Source of the DNA: Gigaspora margarita
Lineage: Eukaryota; Glomeromycota; Glomeromycetes; Diversisporales; Gigasporaceae
Reading direction: 5' to 3'
Length of the DNA: 64,000 nucleotides
Assembly (NCBI GenBank): GCA_009809945.1
Contig: WTPW01000070.1
Coordinates: forward strand, 184,236-248,235
Shown: positions 1-10,959 of the stretch, in pieces
How the letters are laid out: the number at the start of each line of letters is the position of its first letter
How positions within the stretch are numbered: the stretch's first letter is position 1
Position numbers and translations under genes: made by a program
Notes under the pieces: model-generated
The model's database searches: none
What the model saw: only the letters and a program-made list of their open reading frames with translations
Told to the model about the DNA's origin: nothing

Positions 1-299
1 CTTGCATGATAGCTTTTGAATCATTTTTGTAATTGCTATATTTGTCTAGCAAAAAGGCCAAGACTCTCCAGTTTTATCCTTTTTAGATTTTTTTGTCATA
101 TTGGTTTCTATGCGAAGAAAAATTCAATTGAATAGAAAATTATCAACTTGCCTATTGGTAAAGAGCCAGATCTTTATAACCTTTTTTGAGTGGATCTATT
201 AAATTAAAAAAGAGCAAATTTAATTTTTACTCCTTGCAATAATTGTCAGTTTCATAAATATTACAATAAAATAAATGATTGAAGTAATAAATAATTTAT
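1..299. other. AT-rich intergenic DNA, no gene seen
   Basis: No open frame, RNA gene or repeat end was recognised here. The stretch ends at a TTAT that is repeated on the far side of the following foldback element. Confidence 0.6.
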
Positions 300-1313
300 C
301 AGTCATAGGACATGTCCCCTAGAAATAAATTTATAATAAAAATTATAAAAAAAACATATGAATTTACTATATAACTTTGAGCTAAGATCCCTCTCTGGGT
401 TAACTAATTAACTTAAAATTAAAGTTTGCAGGTATATAGAACAAGAAAAGAAGAAAATTTTGAGCTTAAAAAACCATATTAAAATTTTGCTAATTTTGCA
501 CTTTTTCAAAATGTAACTCTGTCAAAAACAAATATTTACAAATTTTAAATCAGCAATTATGTGTAANNNNNNNNNNNNNNNNNNNNNNNNNNNNNNNNNN
601 NNNNNNNNNNNNNNNNNNNNNNNNNNNNNNNNNNNNNNNNNNNNNNNNNNNNNNNNNNNNNNNNNNNNNNNNNNNNNNNNNNNNNNNNNNNNNNNNNNNN
701 NNNNNNNNNNNNNNNNNNNNNNNNNNNNNNNNNNNNNNNNNNNNNNNNNNNNNNNNNNNNNNNNNNNNNNNNNNNNNNNNNNNNNNNNNNNNNNNNNNNN
801 NNNNNNNNNNNNNNNNNNNNNNNNNNNNNNNNNNNNNNNNNNNNNNNNNNNNNNNNNNNNNNNNNNNNNNNNNNNNNNNNNNNNNNNNNNNNNNNNNNNN
901 NNNNNNNNNNNNNNNNNNNNNNNNNNNNNNNNNNNNNNNNNNNNNNNNNNNNNNNNNNNNNNNNNNNNNNNNNNNNNNNNNNNNNNNNNNNNNNNNNNNN
1001 NNNNNNNNNNNNNNNNNNNNNNNNNNNNNNNNNNNNTTACACATAATTGCTGATTTAAAATTTGTAAATATTTGTTTTTGACAGAGTTACATTTTGAAAA
1101 AGTGCAAAATTAGCAAAATTTTAATATGGTTTTTTAAGCTCAAAATTTTCTTCTTTTCTTGTTCTATATACCTGCAAACTTTAATTTTAAGTTAATTAGT
1201 TAACCCAGAGAGGGATCTTAGCTCAAAGTTATATAGTAAATTCATATGTTTTTTTATAATTTTTATTATAAACTTATTTTAAACCAATTTTAAGGGGACA
1301 TGTCCTATGACTG
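300..1313. mobile_element. Foldback transposon, copy A (TTAW target)
   Basis: The ends are inverted repeats beginning CAGTCATAGGACATGTCCCC, and about 265 bases of each arm can be read before the assembly gap. The element is flanked by TTAT on both sides (296-299 and 1314-1317). A second copy at 45251-47739 has the same arms and is flanked by TTAA. No coding capacity is visible. A 4-bp TTAW target resembles piggyBac-type insertion, but no transposase is present, so the superfamily is inferred. Confidence 0.85.
567..1036. other. Assembly gap (470 N) at the palindrome centre
   Basis: The run of N lies exactly between the two arms of foldback copy A. The same interval in copy B is about 495 bases of near-perfect inverted repeat, so the gap most likely hides the palindrome centre. 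Confidence 0.9.
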
Positions 1314-1434
1314 TTATCAGAGTACTTAGTACTTATGTTCTGCTACAAAATTCTATTAAGATATCACCCCATTTTAGAATTGATACATCCTACACGATAT
1401 TGTTCATGTCATATCCTAAAGATACTATTCTGAC

Positions 1435-1791
1435 TAGTGTTATGAATCAGAGCAAAAAATGTAATCGATTAGTTAGTTGAAAATTTTTTAAAAATCGATT
1501 ACAAATCAATTATTGCTAACTAATCAATTAATCAATTAATCGATTAGTTGATTAATCGATTAACCAATTAATTGTTTAGTTGACCTAATTTGTGAATATA
1601 AATCTGATAAAATTTTTGTTAAAAAGCTAATTAATTTAAAGCAACTAATCAATTAATCGATTAATTGATTAATAGCTAATCGATTAATCGATTAGTTGGT
1701 TAATCGATTAATAGTTGGGTCAAAGTTATTAATTGATTAGTTGTCAACTCAGCCAACTAAATGATTAATCAATTTTCGATTCATATCACTA
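1435..1791. mobile_element. hAT-type MITE with ATCGATTAAT word repeats
   Basis: The terminal inverted repeats read TAGTGTTATGAATC at the left and, reverse-complemented, TAGTGATATGAATC at the right. The flanks are an 8-bp duplication with one difference (ATTCTGAC at 1427-1434, ATTCTAAC at 1792-1799). The interior is mostly the self-complementary word ATCGATTAATCGATTAG and variants in both orientations. It has no coding capacity. Confidence 0.8.
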
Positions 1792-1799
1792 ATTCTAAC

Positions 1800-3770
1800 A
1801 GGATGATCAGGATCTCAAAATTTCATACCACAATGGTTTATCCACATTTGCCAACTTTCTTAGCCCTCTTTTTTTTTTTATATTGTCATTAAAAAAGAAT
1901 CAGTCAATCTCAATTTTTAAGCCCTCTTTTTTTTTTTTGCTCCAACTGTCTCAATCAACTTGTAAAGGGTTAAAATGATTTCATTTTCTGAGTTAACCAT
2001 TTCCACGACCCCAAAAGTGCCAGCTGTTAATCTTATTGTTTTTCATTAACATTGGCGAAGGTGGGTTCTGAATACTATTCTTTTGTTGATCATATCATTT
2101 TCCAATAAGACTTTTTGCACTGGAAGAGTAGCCGGTAAAACAAGGGTTTGAAATTTGGTTTCTTGGGTATACCTCACCAAATATAGCGTGAAGTCCATGA
2201 ATAGCCTTTGCAAATTGTTCAGGTTCTCACTAAGAGCCTTTGGTTCAGCCTGATGATCATACTGAGAGTAAGTTTAAAATTAATGTAGGCATTGCTTCAG
2301 AATTTGAAAACAACAACCCTAGCGCTTCAAAAGTAACCTTTACTTTTGGAAAAGATTCTAAAGATGCATAAAAAAAGTTTGTTGTCTACTAATGAAAATT
2401 CTAGATTGAGTGGAGATAGTGTTACTGCAGCTAATTTTTTGATAATCAATTTAAATACAACTAATAAGTGCAGGTTAATTGATACACAAAAAAAGAAGCT
2501 ATGTTTGATAACAAAGATGGTCATTCATTTTATGATAACTCTTTGCGGAGCTGATAACATTAATGTAAGTTCTGGTATTATAACAATGGGCTACGATGAT
2601 TTCATCAAATTCTTCAAATATACAACTTTTAAATTAGCTCTACATGGGCTAGCTTATCATTTGTGACAATAAAATAGAAATAAAATAGAATATAATCTAT
2701 TAGTAAAGTTTGTTTTTATTCCTAATATGAAATAAACTAATAAATACTTATGAAGCCGCTACTCAAGGATTAATAGCTGGTATAAATGCCAGTCATAAAA
2801 TAGTATTTTTTTGCTAAAACCAGGCTTATATTGGAGTATTGATTGATGATCTGGTTAACAAAGAAATTGCTGAGCCTTATCACCTTCAATAAAAAAACAA
2901 ACCTTAATTTTTTAGAAGTAACTAGTGATCCTTTCTGATCAATCGAATTACCCAAAACTTTTCGTAATGCATAGTTTAGAATCTGTATAGCGATGTGATT
3001 ATTCATGAGTAGCTTACGATGTAGCTTTTTGTAATCTATTCTCTTGATTTGTGAATATTAGGTTCTATATATTAAGAATCATTATTTTTGAAAAAAAAAT
3101 TTGTAAGTATGCAGAAGCGATTTTTCACATTATACATTTATGTATAATTTAAACGATAGACCAACTTTGTAAGCATGATGTTTCTTTGGTTTGCTTTTTA
3201 TTGTGTTTTAAGCTCGATTATACAAAAGTACTTATTTTTGTGATTTGTTAAACCTTAACCCATAAATGCGGTTTCCTTTTTGAAAACCCTTGAAAATCGT
3301 GATTGAAAAAGGCTTACCATTGCAATTTACTATGAAAATTCGATTTTACATATGAGTGTCGATCACTCAAATTTTATATAAAAAAAATTACCTCGTGATT
3401 TGCATGACAAATCGGGTGACTAATATATTTTTTTTATCTTAAATATATGTAATATTGTAAATTTTAAATAAATATTTTAAATTATATAAGATAAGCTATT
3501 TTACCTAGTATTATTCTTCGTATGTATATTTCACATATTACTATGTTTTGGCAAGAAAAGTTGCCTACACCTGTATTAAGAGATAGAGAAATCCATTATT
3601 CTTGCTCAGATTTCATATTAAACACTTTCCTTATTAGACATTATGAAGATATGTGATTGGAGTAGTGCTCCACTTCATCACTTTCTCTTTTGCTATTGCA
3701 TCTTGTGCTCATAACAACTCTATGTACATTTGAATATGCTCACATAATAAAACATAATTTAGGATCGCCA
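1800..3770. other. Intergenic DNA, no supported gene
   Basis: The stretch is AT-rich and holds two copies of an AGCCCTC plus poly-T block near 1862 and 1920. A 106-aa open frame at 2346-2666 matches nothing I recognise and has no family signature. It may be a relic but cannot be called a gene. Confidence 0.5.
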
Positions 3771-4105
3771 AACTAAGGTGTGGCGCATTCTACATTTTTT
3801 TTTGCGAGTTCAAGCCCATGCTTATGGTGTAGCACATTCAACTCGTTACATGCAATATCAATTTTTATAATAGTGAGTTCGAGCCCATGCTATGATGCAG
3901 CGCATTCACCTTATTATACATGATATCAATTTTTATATAGCGGCGCATTCAACTTCTTACACATAACAATATTAACTTTTATAAGTGTAGCGAGTTGACC
4001 TACTGGTACACTTGATAATGTCCATATAAAATATCGAGTTCAAGCCCATACTATGGTGCGGCGCATTTAACTCATTACACATGACAACAGGCAGGGCACT
4101 AGGTG
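3771..4105. repeat. Degenerate tandem array of tRNA-like units
   Basis: At least four imperfect units of about 70 bases alternate a block like TGGTGCAGCGCATTCAACTC with a block like GAGTTCGAGCCCATGC. The order and spacing recall the A box and B box of a tRNA-derived sequence. No unit folds convincingly as a working tRNA. It may be a decayed tRNA-derived SINE that amplified in tandem. Confidence 0.55.
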
Positions 4106-5300
4106 CAATGAATGAGAGAGTGGGCTGAAGGGATTGGTGCCAGATTATAATCGGGCATTGAAGAGAACAAGTGATAAAACAAGTGAAATAAGAAAGCACT
4201 GAGATTTACTATTTACTCCCACATGTTTCTTTATAATCTCTGCTGCATGCATACATACGTATATAAGTACCTATAATCTCTATCACATGCATATCTATAA
4301 GGTAGCTGTGTGACACAGTTGTGCTAAAACTGGGAATATAAATAATGATTTTGTAATATATATGTCATTTAACGTATTGCAAAATGATACACAGGAGTAT
4401 TTAATTACAAATTTTGACTAAATTAAGGGCATCATTCTAAATAATGCTCATGCACTTATTATATGACAACACGGTAATCATATGTAGTAGTTGAATTACT
4501 TTGAAAAAGCAATAAATTTTTACATATGTTGTTATCAAATAAAGAGCATTATATTTAGAAGTGGTAAAGGTTATGACCAGCTGTGACTGGTCATAACCAT
4601 AACCATAACCAATACCAGTCAGAGGCTCCTAACTGACTGTTTAAAATCTGAGTAATAATAAAAATTATCATATTTTTTTTAATATTTGTATGTAATTCAG
4701 ATCATATTCATGCATGATTTATCTGGTTATTGATAACGAGTATATGAGTAAAAAAAAACGCTAGCTGTTATATCGAATTTGTCATGAAAAATTCTCAATT
4801 GCAACCGAAAAGTGGGCTAAGCAGTGATGCAAATTCCTTTTTGAACATGCATACAACGTTGAATACCGATTGAACATCACCGATCGAAGGAATCCTCAGG
4901 CAATACAATGATAACCAGCATCATGAGGGATGTGCAATTAACCTTAAGGTCAAGTATGACTTCCAGGTGAATTAGTAGTGGCAAAAATGATCCTCTGTCC
5001 TGTGATATCCTAGAATATCCTATTAACTTCCATATTTAGCAATTATGAGATAATCATTAATCCCCAAATTATATTGTACATACAATCAGAATCAAGATTT
5101 TGCTTATGTATTGTTATCCTATATCTACTTCTTTAAAGATAGTAGGTAACTAGAGCGACCTTAGACAGTGAACACTTTGTGTAACCTCACTTGTTACTGT
5201 GATATATCTAAGTCGAGAGGTGTTTTTTAATAAAACTTAACAAAGAAGATTTTTGGCAATTTGCAATTACGAAAGAGGCTACAATTAAAAGTATATGAAG
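4106..5300. other. Intergenic DNA with one perfect hairpin
   Basis: No gene is seen. A perfect 12-bp inverted repeat (GGTTATGACCAG, 6-base loop) lies at 4569-4598 and runs into a short array of CATAAC words. Confidence 0.55.
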
Positions 5301-5439
5301 ATACTAGTAATTGTTTAATTTAAATAATAAATAAATGTATTTATTAGTGAAAGAGTATGAAGACTCGATGTTGAACTTGAGGTCCACATCAGCTGCTTTT
5401 ATACATTTTTGTTTTTCACAAATGTAACAGGCTATATCT

Positions 5440-5600
5440 ATTACATGTGCAATAAATGCTATATCTTCTACTAATAAAATATATAGTATAAATAGTATAA
5501 ATAAAATATATGTAATAAATGATATATGTTGAATAAATAAAATATATAGAATATATGCTATAAATATGACATCTGGCAGATATGGCATATATGGCATTTT
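5440..5600. repeat. AT-rich low-complexity tract
   Basis: Short repeats of the type AAATATATRGTATAAATA run through this stretch. They create an artefactual minus-strand open frame rich in Ile, Leu, Tyr and Phe that is not a gene. Confidence 0.7.
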
Positions 5601-6089
5601 TGCCCGCAGCAATCGCCTAACCAATCAGATTACAGATCACATGATTGATCACTTATTGGTTCCGATCTTGTCATCCAGTGGTCGTACAGAGATGATCTTT
5701 AGCTCGTTAGAACCGTCTCGATGAGCTGATTCTAATGGTGGTCGTTTCATTTAATTTGGTTCGGTGGATCAAGAGTTATGATCGATGTTGTGGTTTCTAT
5801 AGGTCAACAGTATGTACATACATTCCTGGTATTGATAGCAAATTTTCAGGTTAAATGCATTGGGTATAAGTCGGCATTTAGCCCTAGTTGTTAGCAGGTT
5901 GTATAGCAAAATTATCAGCTGGGCATTTTTCACTTAATGAATGGATATGATTAATTAGTAAAATTTTTTATGATCTTGGGGGCAATTTGGATCAATTCCA
6001 AATTCCAACTCAGAATTTTGGAACCCATATATGAGTTGGTTTGGATGTAGAATATTACATCTTTTTGCGTAAAGCATACAAAATTAGAG

Positions 6090-6134
6090 CATCCAATAAG
6101 AATCAAGATTTTGTAGACGAATGCAAAACTCGAA
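6090..6134 (+). repeat. Dispersed repeat, copy 1
   Basis: The stretch contains AATCAAGATTTTGTA followed by CGAATGCAAAACTCGA and recurs at 7371-7414. A weaker relative lies near 6680 (CCAATCAGATTCCAAATTTT). Around two of the copies the phrase ACTATGTTCCT also recurs (about 6740 and 7440), so the whole 5.9-7.5 kb stretch may be duplicated old repeat DNA. Confidence 0.6.
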
Positions 6135-7370
6135 TGTTTCCATATTGCCACAAAATGACAAGGTACTATATGGGTGGAGTTTAGGTACAAATGCAGGTCT
6201 TTTTGCAGGTGACAGGTACTGAATTTGTTTGCCATAACATTTTTTTAAGTAAGAGTTCAGCAACTAAGCAGTTAAAAATGTTATCATAGCTAAAATAAGA
6301 AAATGATTACAATTATAATAAACGAAAAGCATTGCATGCATGATGCAGTTTGGATGAACCAGTCTGATGTCCCAGAGATAAGCATTTATTAACTTGCAAA
6401 TGCAGTTATGATTTAAGCATAATTGACACTGAAATGGGTAAACTTCTGGAAATAGCAACCAAAATTGCGCCAGGTCCCTGCGGCGATTACCTCCTGCTTA
6501 GCCATCTTTTTGATCTGTTGACTATGCATACACCTATATGCATGTCAACTCGAATCATTCATTATACTAATGTGTTATTTCACGCAATATTAGCATGCTA
6601 TATCGATATGCTTAGTTAGGATTTACTGGATTACTAGCTAAGCTATATTTGATCAGCTGACTTTCGTAAATTATTAGAGTGTCCAATCAGATTCCAAATT
6701 TTGCTGAACTTGAACTGAACTTACACTTTATACTTCATACTATGTTCCTGTTATATTTTGCATGTAGGTTATACTGTTAAAATGACGAAAAAAGTGTATA
6801 TAACTCGCAAAATCTTATTTTCATAGTCAGGTAATATTAGTAATCTTGTAATGCAATTGCATAGAATTTACTTACTTATTCACTTCATATATTCAGTACT
6901 TTACATATAATAGCCTAAATTGATATCAGATATATATACAGTCAGTCAAGTAATTGCTATATGTGGCTCAGTCTGTCACAGAATTCAGATTTGTTAAGTT
7001 GAAGTGTCAAAACAGTTACTATTGTGAGATAGGCTGATTTTATTGCAAAATCATGTTGATGTTCGCCTTTTATAGTAAGTTTATTATCTTAGTTGAGGCT
7101 TCTTGTTTAAGGGCGGGGTTTTGTTTTTTGTTTTTATTGGGAAGATATATGATTTTTTCAAATTTGGTTTCTAAGAATATTGGCAATAGAATATATTAAA
7201 GTAGGGCTAGGTGTATGAATAGAAGGCTGTGTGCATGTGAATGTTAAGGGATAAAGTTTATAAGTATCATAAACAATCTACATTCATGTGCATTACCAGG
7301 TTTAACTGGACTGCCGTAGGCATATCCATCTCAGATAAGCTAAATTTTGCAAATCATCGTACTAACAAAG
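6135..7370. other. Intergenic DNA, no supported gene
   Basis: Only short open frames without recognisable features occur here, and the DNA is AT-rich with no splice-bounded coding blocks visible. The element ends that would define a transposon were not found. Confidence 0.5.
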
Positions 7371-7414
7371 CACCCAATCATAACCAAGATTTTGTATGCG
7401 AATGCAAAACTCGA
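7371..7414 (+). repeat. Dispersed repeat, copy 2
   Basis: This is the second copy of the repeat at 6090-6134, with the same two blocks in the same order. Confidence 0.6.
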
Positions 7415-7559
7415 GTAGAACTATAAACTTCGTACGTTGTACTATGTTCCTAGTATAATCTCCATTGTATACAATTATATGCTATTGCTTTTTCATATAA
7501 GCTTCAATTTCATATAAGCCACAAATCAGGTTATCCTCATGATAATAACTCTAGTGTGA

Positions 7560-7700
7560 CTATCGTCAATGCCATAGATGCCTGACGCAGCTATTTTTGC
7601 CATAGATGACATGATGCAACTATATGTTTCGTCACTTAACGGGCTAATGTATCGAATTGTGTGTACAGGGTACCACACAAAATTACCCAGAAGATCATCA
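7560..7700. repeat. GACGCAACTATATG repeat, copy 1
   Basis: Words such as GCCTGACGCAGCTAT, GATGCAACTATATG and GGGCTAATGT reappear in similar order at 31597-31675, just past the right end of the large retroelement. They mark a dispersed family that I cannot name. Confidence 0.45.
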
Positions 7701-7914
7701 TCCAAAAATGGACAAATTAAACCATGAAGAAAAACGAACATCAGAAATTGATAATCGAACCTCGTTAGGGGAGTGACAAAAATCAGGTGATTTTTTAGGG
7801 AGGGGGTAAAAAAAGTTGAAATTATATATAAGAACCTGACTATATATATATTAAAGAAGAAGAGAGTAGGCCTCTGATAAAAAATAATCAGGTGATTAAT
7901 GACACGGCCCTTAC

Positions 7915-8214
7915 CAAATCTGGGGGACGTCTAAAGCAATGTCCAGTTACATGTTTTTGATTTTGTAATTAACGTTAGGGTAAGGGTGAGTTTGGGGTTA
8001 GGGTTAGAGCATGTCTTATAGTAAAATTGTCCTCCCAACATTTTTTATTAATGCACCAAGATGGATTTAGACTGTTGTTTCTTGTATTTTTGCGACTTTC
8101 ACTTTTTTTTCGCTGTTTTTGTCTCTTCGGGCTGATCCGTGTCGATCAAAAAAAAACAATCCTATTGGCACTATGTCATATGATGGACATGGCCTTAGGC
8201 GACCCCCAAATCTG
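7915..8214. mobile_element. MITE, CAGATTTGGGGG family
   Basis: About 30 bases of imperfect terminal inverted repeat are present: CAAATCTGGGGGACG at the left and, reverse-complemented, CAGATTTGGGGGTCG at the right, both continuing into AATGTCC/CATGTCC. The interior carries telomere-like GGGTTAGGGTT words and a T-rich block (GGGCTGATCCGTGT) shared with 53090-53200. No clean target duplication was found. Confidence 0.65.
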
Positions 8215-8759
8215 GCTAGTACAGAAATTGGCATAACATACTAACAATAACATGTAAACATGAAAACTATTTAATTATTTTAATAACGTGATTGAAATAA
8301 ATAGAAAAATTTAGAAAGAACATGATGAATTTAATTATTCGAAAACCATGTATTTAAACCTGACCTTTTTTATATGATGTAGTTATTCTTGTGACAAAAT
8401 ATTTTAATTTTACAAAATTTTTATTCACAACCCGATAAATAGTTAATCATATTACTGTATTAAAAATTATACTACAAAACTATTACCGATACTAGAACCT
8501 TGAATATTAGCACCAACGCATACATATATCTTAAATGATATTAAACTATATAGCGTACATGTTTATTTATTATTACACATTATTATTATTCAACTGTATT
8601 ATCTATCGTATATTAAATATTATAAATAAAGTAAATTATATTTATTATATATAAACTATTTCTTATTGATAAACTGTTAATAAGTATATTTAATTATATA
8701 ACTTCTGGACTAAAGTTTCAATGAAAAAACAAGTGTGAACTGGCGCGCACTCTTGTGAG
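8215..8759. other. AT-rich spacer before the retroelement
   Basis: No gene is seen. Composition is balanced between A and T here and turns sharply A-rich on the plus strand after about 8.76 kb. Confidence 0.55.
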
Positions 8760-9223
8760 CTAACTTTGAGAATAGCTACCTTAAAGAAGGAACTATATTG
8801 AAACCAAAGTATTAACTAAATAAATTGATAAAACGTACAAGGAATTAAAGGCAAAAGAAATAGAAAAAAGCACCTAATTAAAAATACAACCATACAAACC
8901 TATCACCAAAACCATACCTGTGAATTCATAATCATATTACTAACTATTGCACCTATGAATCCACTATCTACAAAAAGATATCTACGGACTCAAAACCCAA
9001 ATAATTATACAAACAAGACCTCACACAAACAGACTGCAATAATCAACTTGAAAATTATTCTTAGAAAAGAACCAAACGCCTAACAGTAACACAATTATTC
9101 TTCATTTTACAAAATTACATCTACATCTATTCTTTATAAACAATACAAACACCAATAATTCTAGAAATCTAAATACAGTAATAGTACAGAGAAAGGCATC
9201 CAACTTCGCCAACAAAATTCTCA

Positions 9224-9301
9224 ATGATTAACATAAAAATAGCCTTAGCAATACAAATAATAACTTTTATATTATTAGTAATCTTAGCCTCAGAACAATA
9301 T
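9224..9301 (+). CDS. Short hydrophobic peptide, signal-peptide-like (retroelement part)
   Basis: The 25-aa open stretch from ATG reads as a short basic start followed by a hydrophobic core (IITFILLVILA). It could be the signal peptide of a surface protein or a small membrane peptide. It lies just ahead of the next membrane-protein stretch. Confidence 0.35.
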
Positions 9302-9322
9302 TAATATCAACAAAGAAATTGA

Positions 9323-9742
9323 ACCATAATCAGAGCCGACGTAATTGTCGTATCTTTACCAATAACACCAACATCTGCAACACTAACACCTACAATACCA
9401 AACACCCAAGAAGCTTCAAACACAAGTACAAAAACTAATGCCAAAATTACAATACTTGCTACACAATCCATAGAAACTCCTAACAATAATAGTAATGTAT
9501 TAGCAATAGAAATATTAGGGACAATAGCAACTTTATTATCTACAATAGCCATAATATTAGGAATCTGTATCAGAAGAATCAGAAAAAGGAAACAGGCCTA
9601 TAAAAGACAAGCTCAAGTACCAATTGGAAATCAAGCACTATTTACAACACCAATAAACAACTTTGAAGGAATTGACGTACAAGCGTCAGCCCAATACTTA
9701 AATCAACAACAGCCAAATCAAGCACCACCAAGATATAAATAA
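9323..9742 (+). CDS. Single-pass membrane protein with PPxY motif (retroelement part)
   Basis: This 139-codon open stretch has no ATG at its start. It has a Thr/Ser/Pro/Asn-rich first half that looks like an extracellular stalk (TPTSATLTPTIPNT), one hydrophobic segment (ILGTIATLLSTIAIILGICI), a strongly basic stop-transfer stretch (RRIRKRK), and a cytoplasmic tail of about 50 residues ending APPRYK. PPRY fits the PPxY motif that viral and cellular proteins use to bind WW domains of ubiquitin ligases. Role as a surface or budding protein is inference. It shares its layout, but not its sequence, with the next frames downstream. Confidence 0.5.
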   Translation, partial: TIIRADVIVVSLPITPTSATLTPTIPNTQEASNTSTKTNAKITILATQSIETPNNNSNVLAIEILGTIATLLSTIAIILGICIRRIRKRKQAYKRQAQVPIGNQALFTTPINNFEGIDVQASAQYLNQQQPNQAPPRYK

Positions 9743-9793
9743 AAGGAAAAGATGCCCAAAACATCCTTTTAGAATCTACCATTACAATGTAAC

Positions 9794-10165
9794 ATGAACT
9801 ACACTATTCAGGAACCAATCTTTGGAAATTACATAATTAAAAATATTCGCACAAACTCAAATATATTCACATGTGATCAAATATACTCAAAAGTATTCAC
9901 ACGTGAACAAAATTACTCAAAAATACTCACATGTGACCAAAAATACTTAAAAATATTCTTGCATAATCAATCTATGACCACTGTTAAAACAATTGTAACA
10001 TCAACAAACAATGATAATAACACTTCAGAAGATATATCAAAGAACCCCTTAGCGTATTCACTGTTACAAGCACTAGTTATAGTAATATTTATCTACTTCA
10101 TAACAATAGCAATCTGCTATATAGAAATACAAAGATATAAAAAGAGACTTTACAAGAATCACTGA
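9794..10165 (+). CDS. Single-pass membrane protein with 10-residue repeats (retroelement part)
   Basis: The 123-aa frame opens with about 50 residues containing a loose 10- to 12-residue repeat (NIFTCDQIYSK, VFTREQNYSK, ILTCDQKYLK), then a Thr/Asn-rich spacer, one hydrophobic segment (LLQALVIVIFIYFITIAICY) and a basic tail (QRYKKRLYKNH). The topology would place the repeats outside. No family is recognised. Confidence 0.45.
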   Translation: MNYTIQEPIFGNYIIKNIRTNSNIFTCDQIYSKVFTREQNYSKILTCDQKYLKIFLHNQSMTTVKTIVTSTNNDNNTSEDISKNPLAYSLLQALVIVIFIYFITIAICYIEIQRYKKRLYKNH

Positions 10166-10212
10166 ACATATCATACGACGCCCAATATAACAACAACTCA
10201 GGCTGCTGCTAA

Positions 10213-10386
10213 ATGAACTTAACAAACCAAACCTCAAATCAAGAACCAATTTCAGTGCAAACTGCTACAATTATCTCACTTAGCTTAGTAATTGTATTCA
10301 TATTACTTATCATATTTATCTGCATATACAAAAGCTGTAATAAAAGAAAACAAAGAAGAAATAATAAGATACCAGAACCTTTCTAA
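10213..10386 (+). CDS. 57-aa single-pass membrane protein (retroelement part)
   Basis: A short polar N-terminus with Asn-Thr-Ser (possible glycosylation) is followed by a hydrophobic segment (IISLSLVIVFILLIIFICIY) and a basic tail (KSCNKRKQRRNNK). It is the third frame with this topology in the cluster. No homologue is recognised. Confidence 0.4.
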   Translation: MNLTNQTSNQEPISVQTATIISLSLVIVFILLIIFICIYKSCNKRKQRRNNKIPEPF

Positions 10387-10512
10387 CAACAACAAGAACT
10401 TAGACTACTGACACCAGAACAGATCAAAAGATTACCACCTGACAAACAAATAAAAATACAACAATACCAACAATCACTCCAACAAGGAAGCAGAATCTTT
10501 GGAGCAAGATAA

Positions 10513-10848
10513 ATGAGCCAACAATTCATGCTCTTAACAATATCAGTACCAACAATAACTCAAACCTTAAACGTAACAATAACTCAAACAGCTCAACCAA
10601 CAACTATATATCAAACAACAATAACTACAGCAACAGTAACACCATAATACTTTCAAGACTCAAATGTAATAATTTAAGATATAGTAATAGCATTAATAGC
10701 AGTATTCACATTTATATTAGCAGTATACTTTAGATATAAACAAAGACTCAATAACAAACTCAAAATAGCAGAACAAGAACAAATAAGAATATTACAATTA
10801 GCAAATCAAATTGACAGTACTATAACACCAATATCATCAACAGTTTAA
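10513..10848 (+). pseudogene. Membrane-protein frame with Thr-rich ectodomain (retroelement part)
   Basis: The stretch starts at an ATG and encodes a Thr/Gln/Val-rich segment, then a hydrophobic segment (IVIALIAVFTFILAVYF) and a basic, Gln-rich tail. It is the fourth member of the membrane cluster and is not fully open. The end of this frame overlaps the start of the next in the form TAATG, as in compact viral or bacterial coding. Confidence 0.35.
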
Positions 10849-10958
10849 TGCAAAACTCTGAAGAATATATAAAAGATATCGAACAAAGAATCCAAGAATT
10901 ACAAGCGGAAGAAATACTTAAACCAAAAAGTTATAGACCACTAGACGAAAATCTTTAA
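10848..10958 (+). CDS. 36-aa charged peptide overlapping the previous frame (retroelement part)
   Basis: The frame begins within the TAATG overlap and encodes a charged, helix-prone peptide (EEYIKDIEQRIQELQAEE). It may be the start of the capsid-region protein or a small coiled-coil protein. No family is recognised. Confidence 0.3.
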   Translation: MQNSEEYIKDIEQRIQELQAEEILKPKSYRPLDENL

Positions 10959-10959
10959 T

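Noticed and set aside
550-1053. 164-aa frames on both strands made of X
   Set aside because: They are an artefact of the run of N.
2346-2666. 106-aa plus-strand frame
   Set aside because: No family features, no neighbouring exons and average base composition. It cannot be separated from chance.
3860-3890. Functional tRNA gene at the GAGTTCGAGCCC box
   Set aside because: No acceptor stem or anticodon arm pairs convincingly, and the unit is repeated and decayed.
5304-5624. 106-aa minus-strand frame rich in Ile, Leu, Tyr
   Set aside because: It is the translation of a low-complexity ATATAATA tract.
9307-9552. Minus-strand hydrophobic frame
   Set aside because: It is a shadow of the membrane-protein frame on the plus strand.
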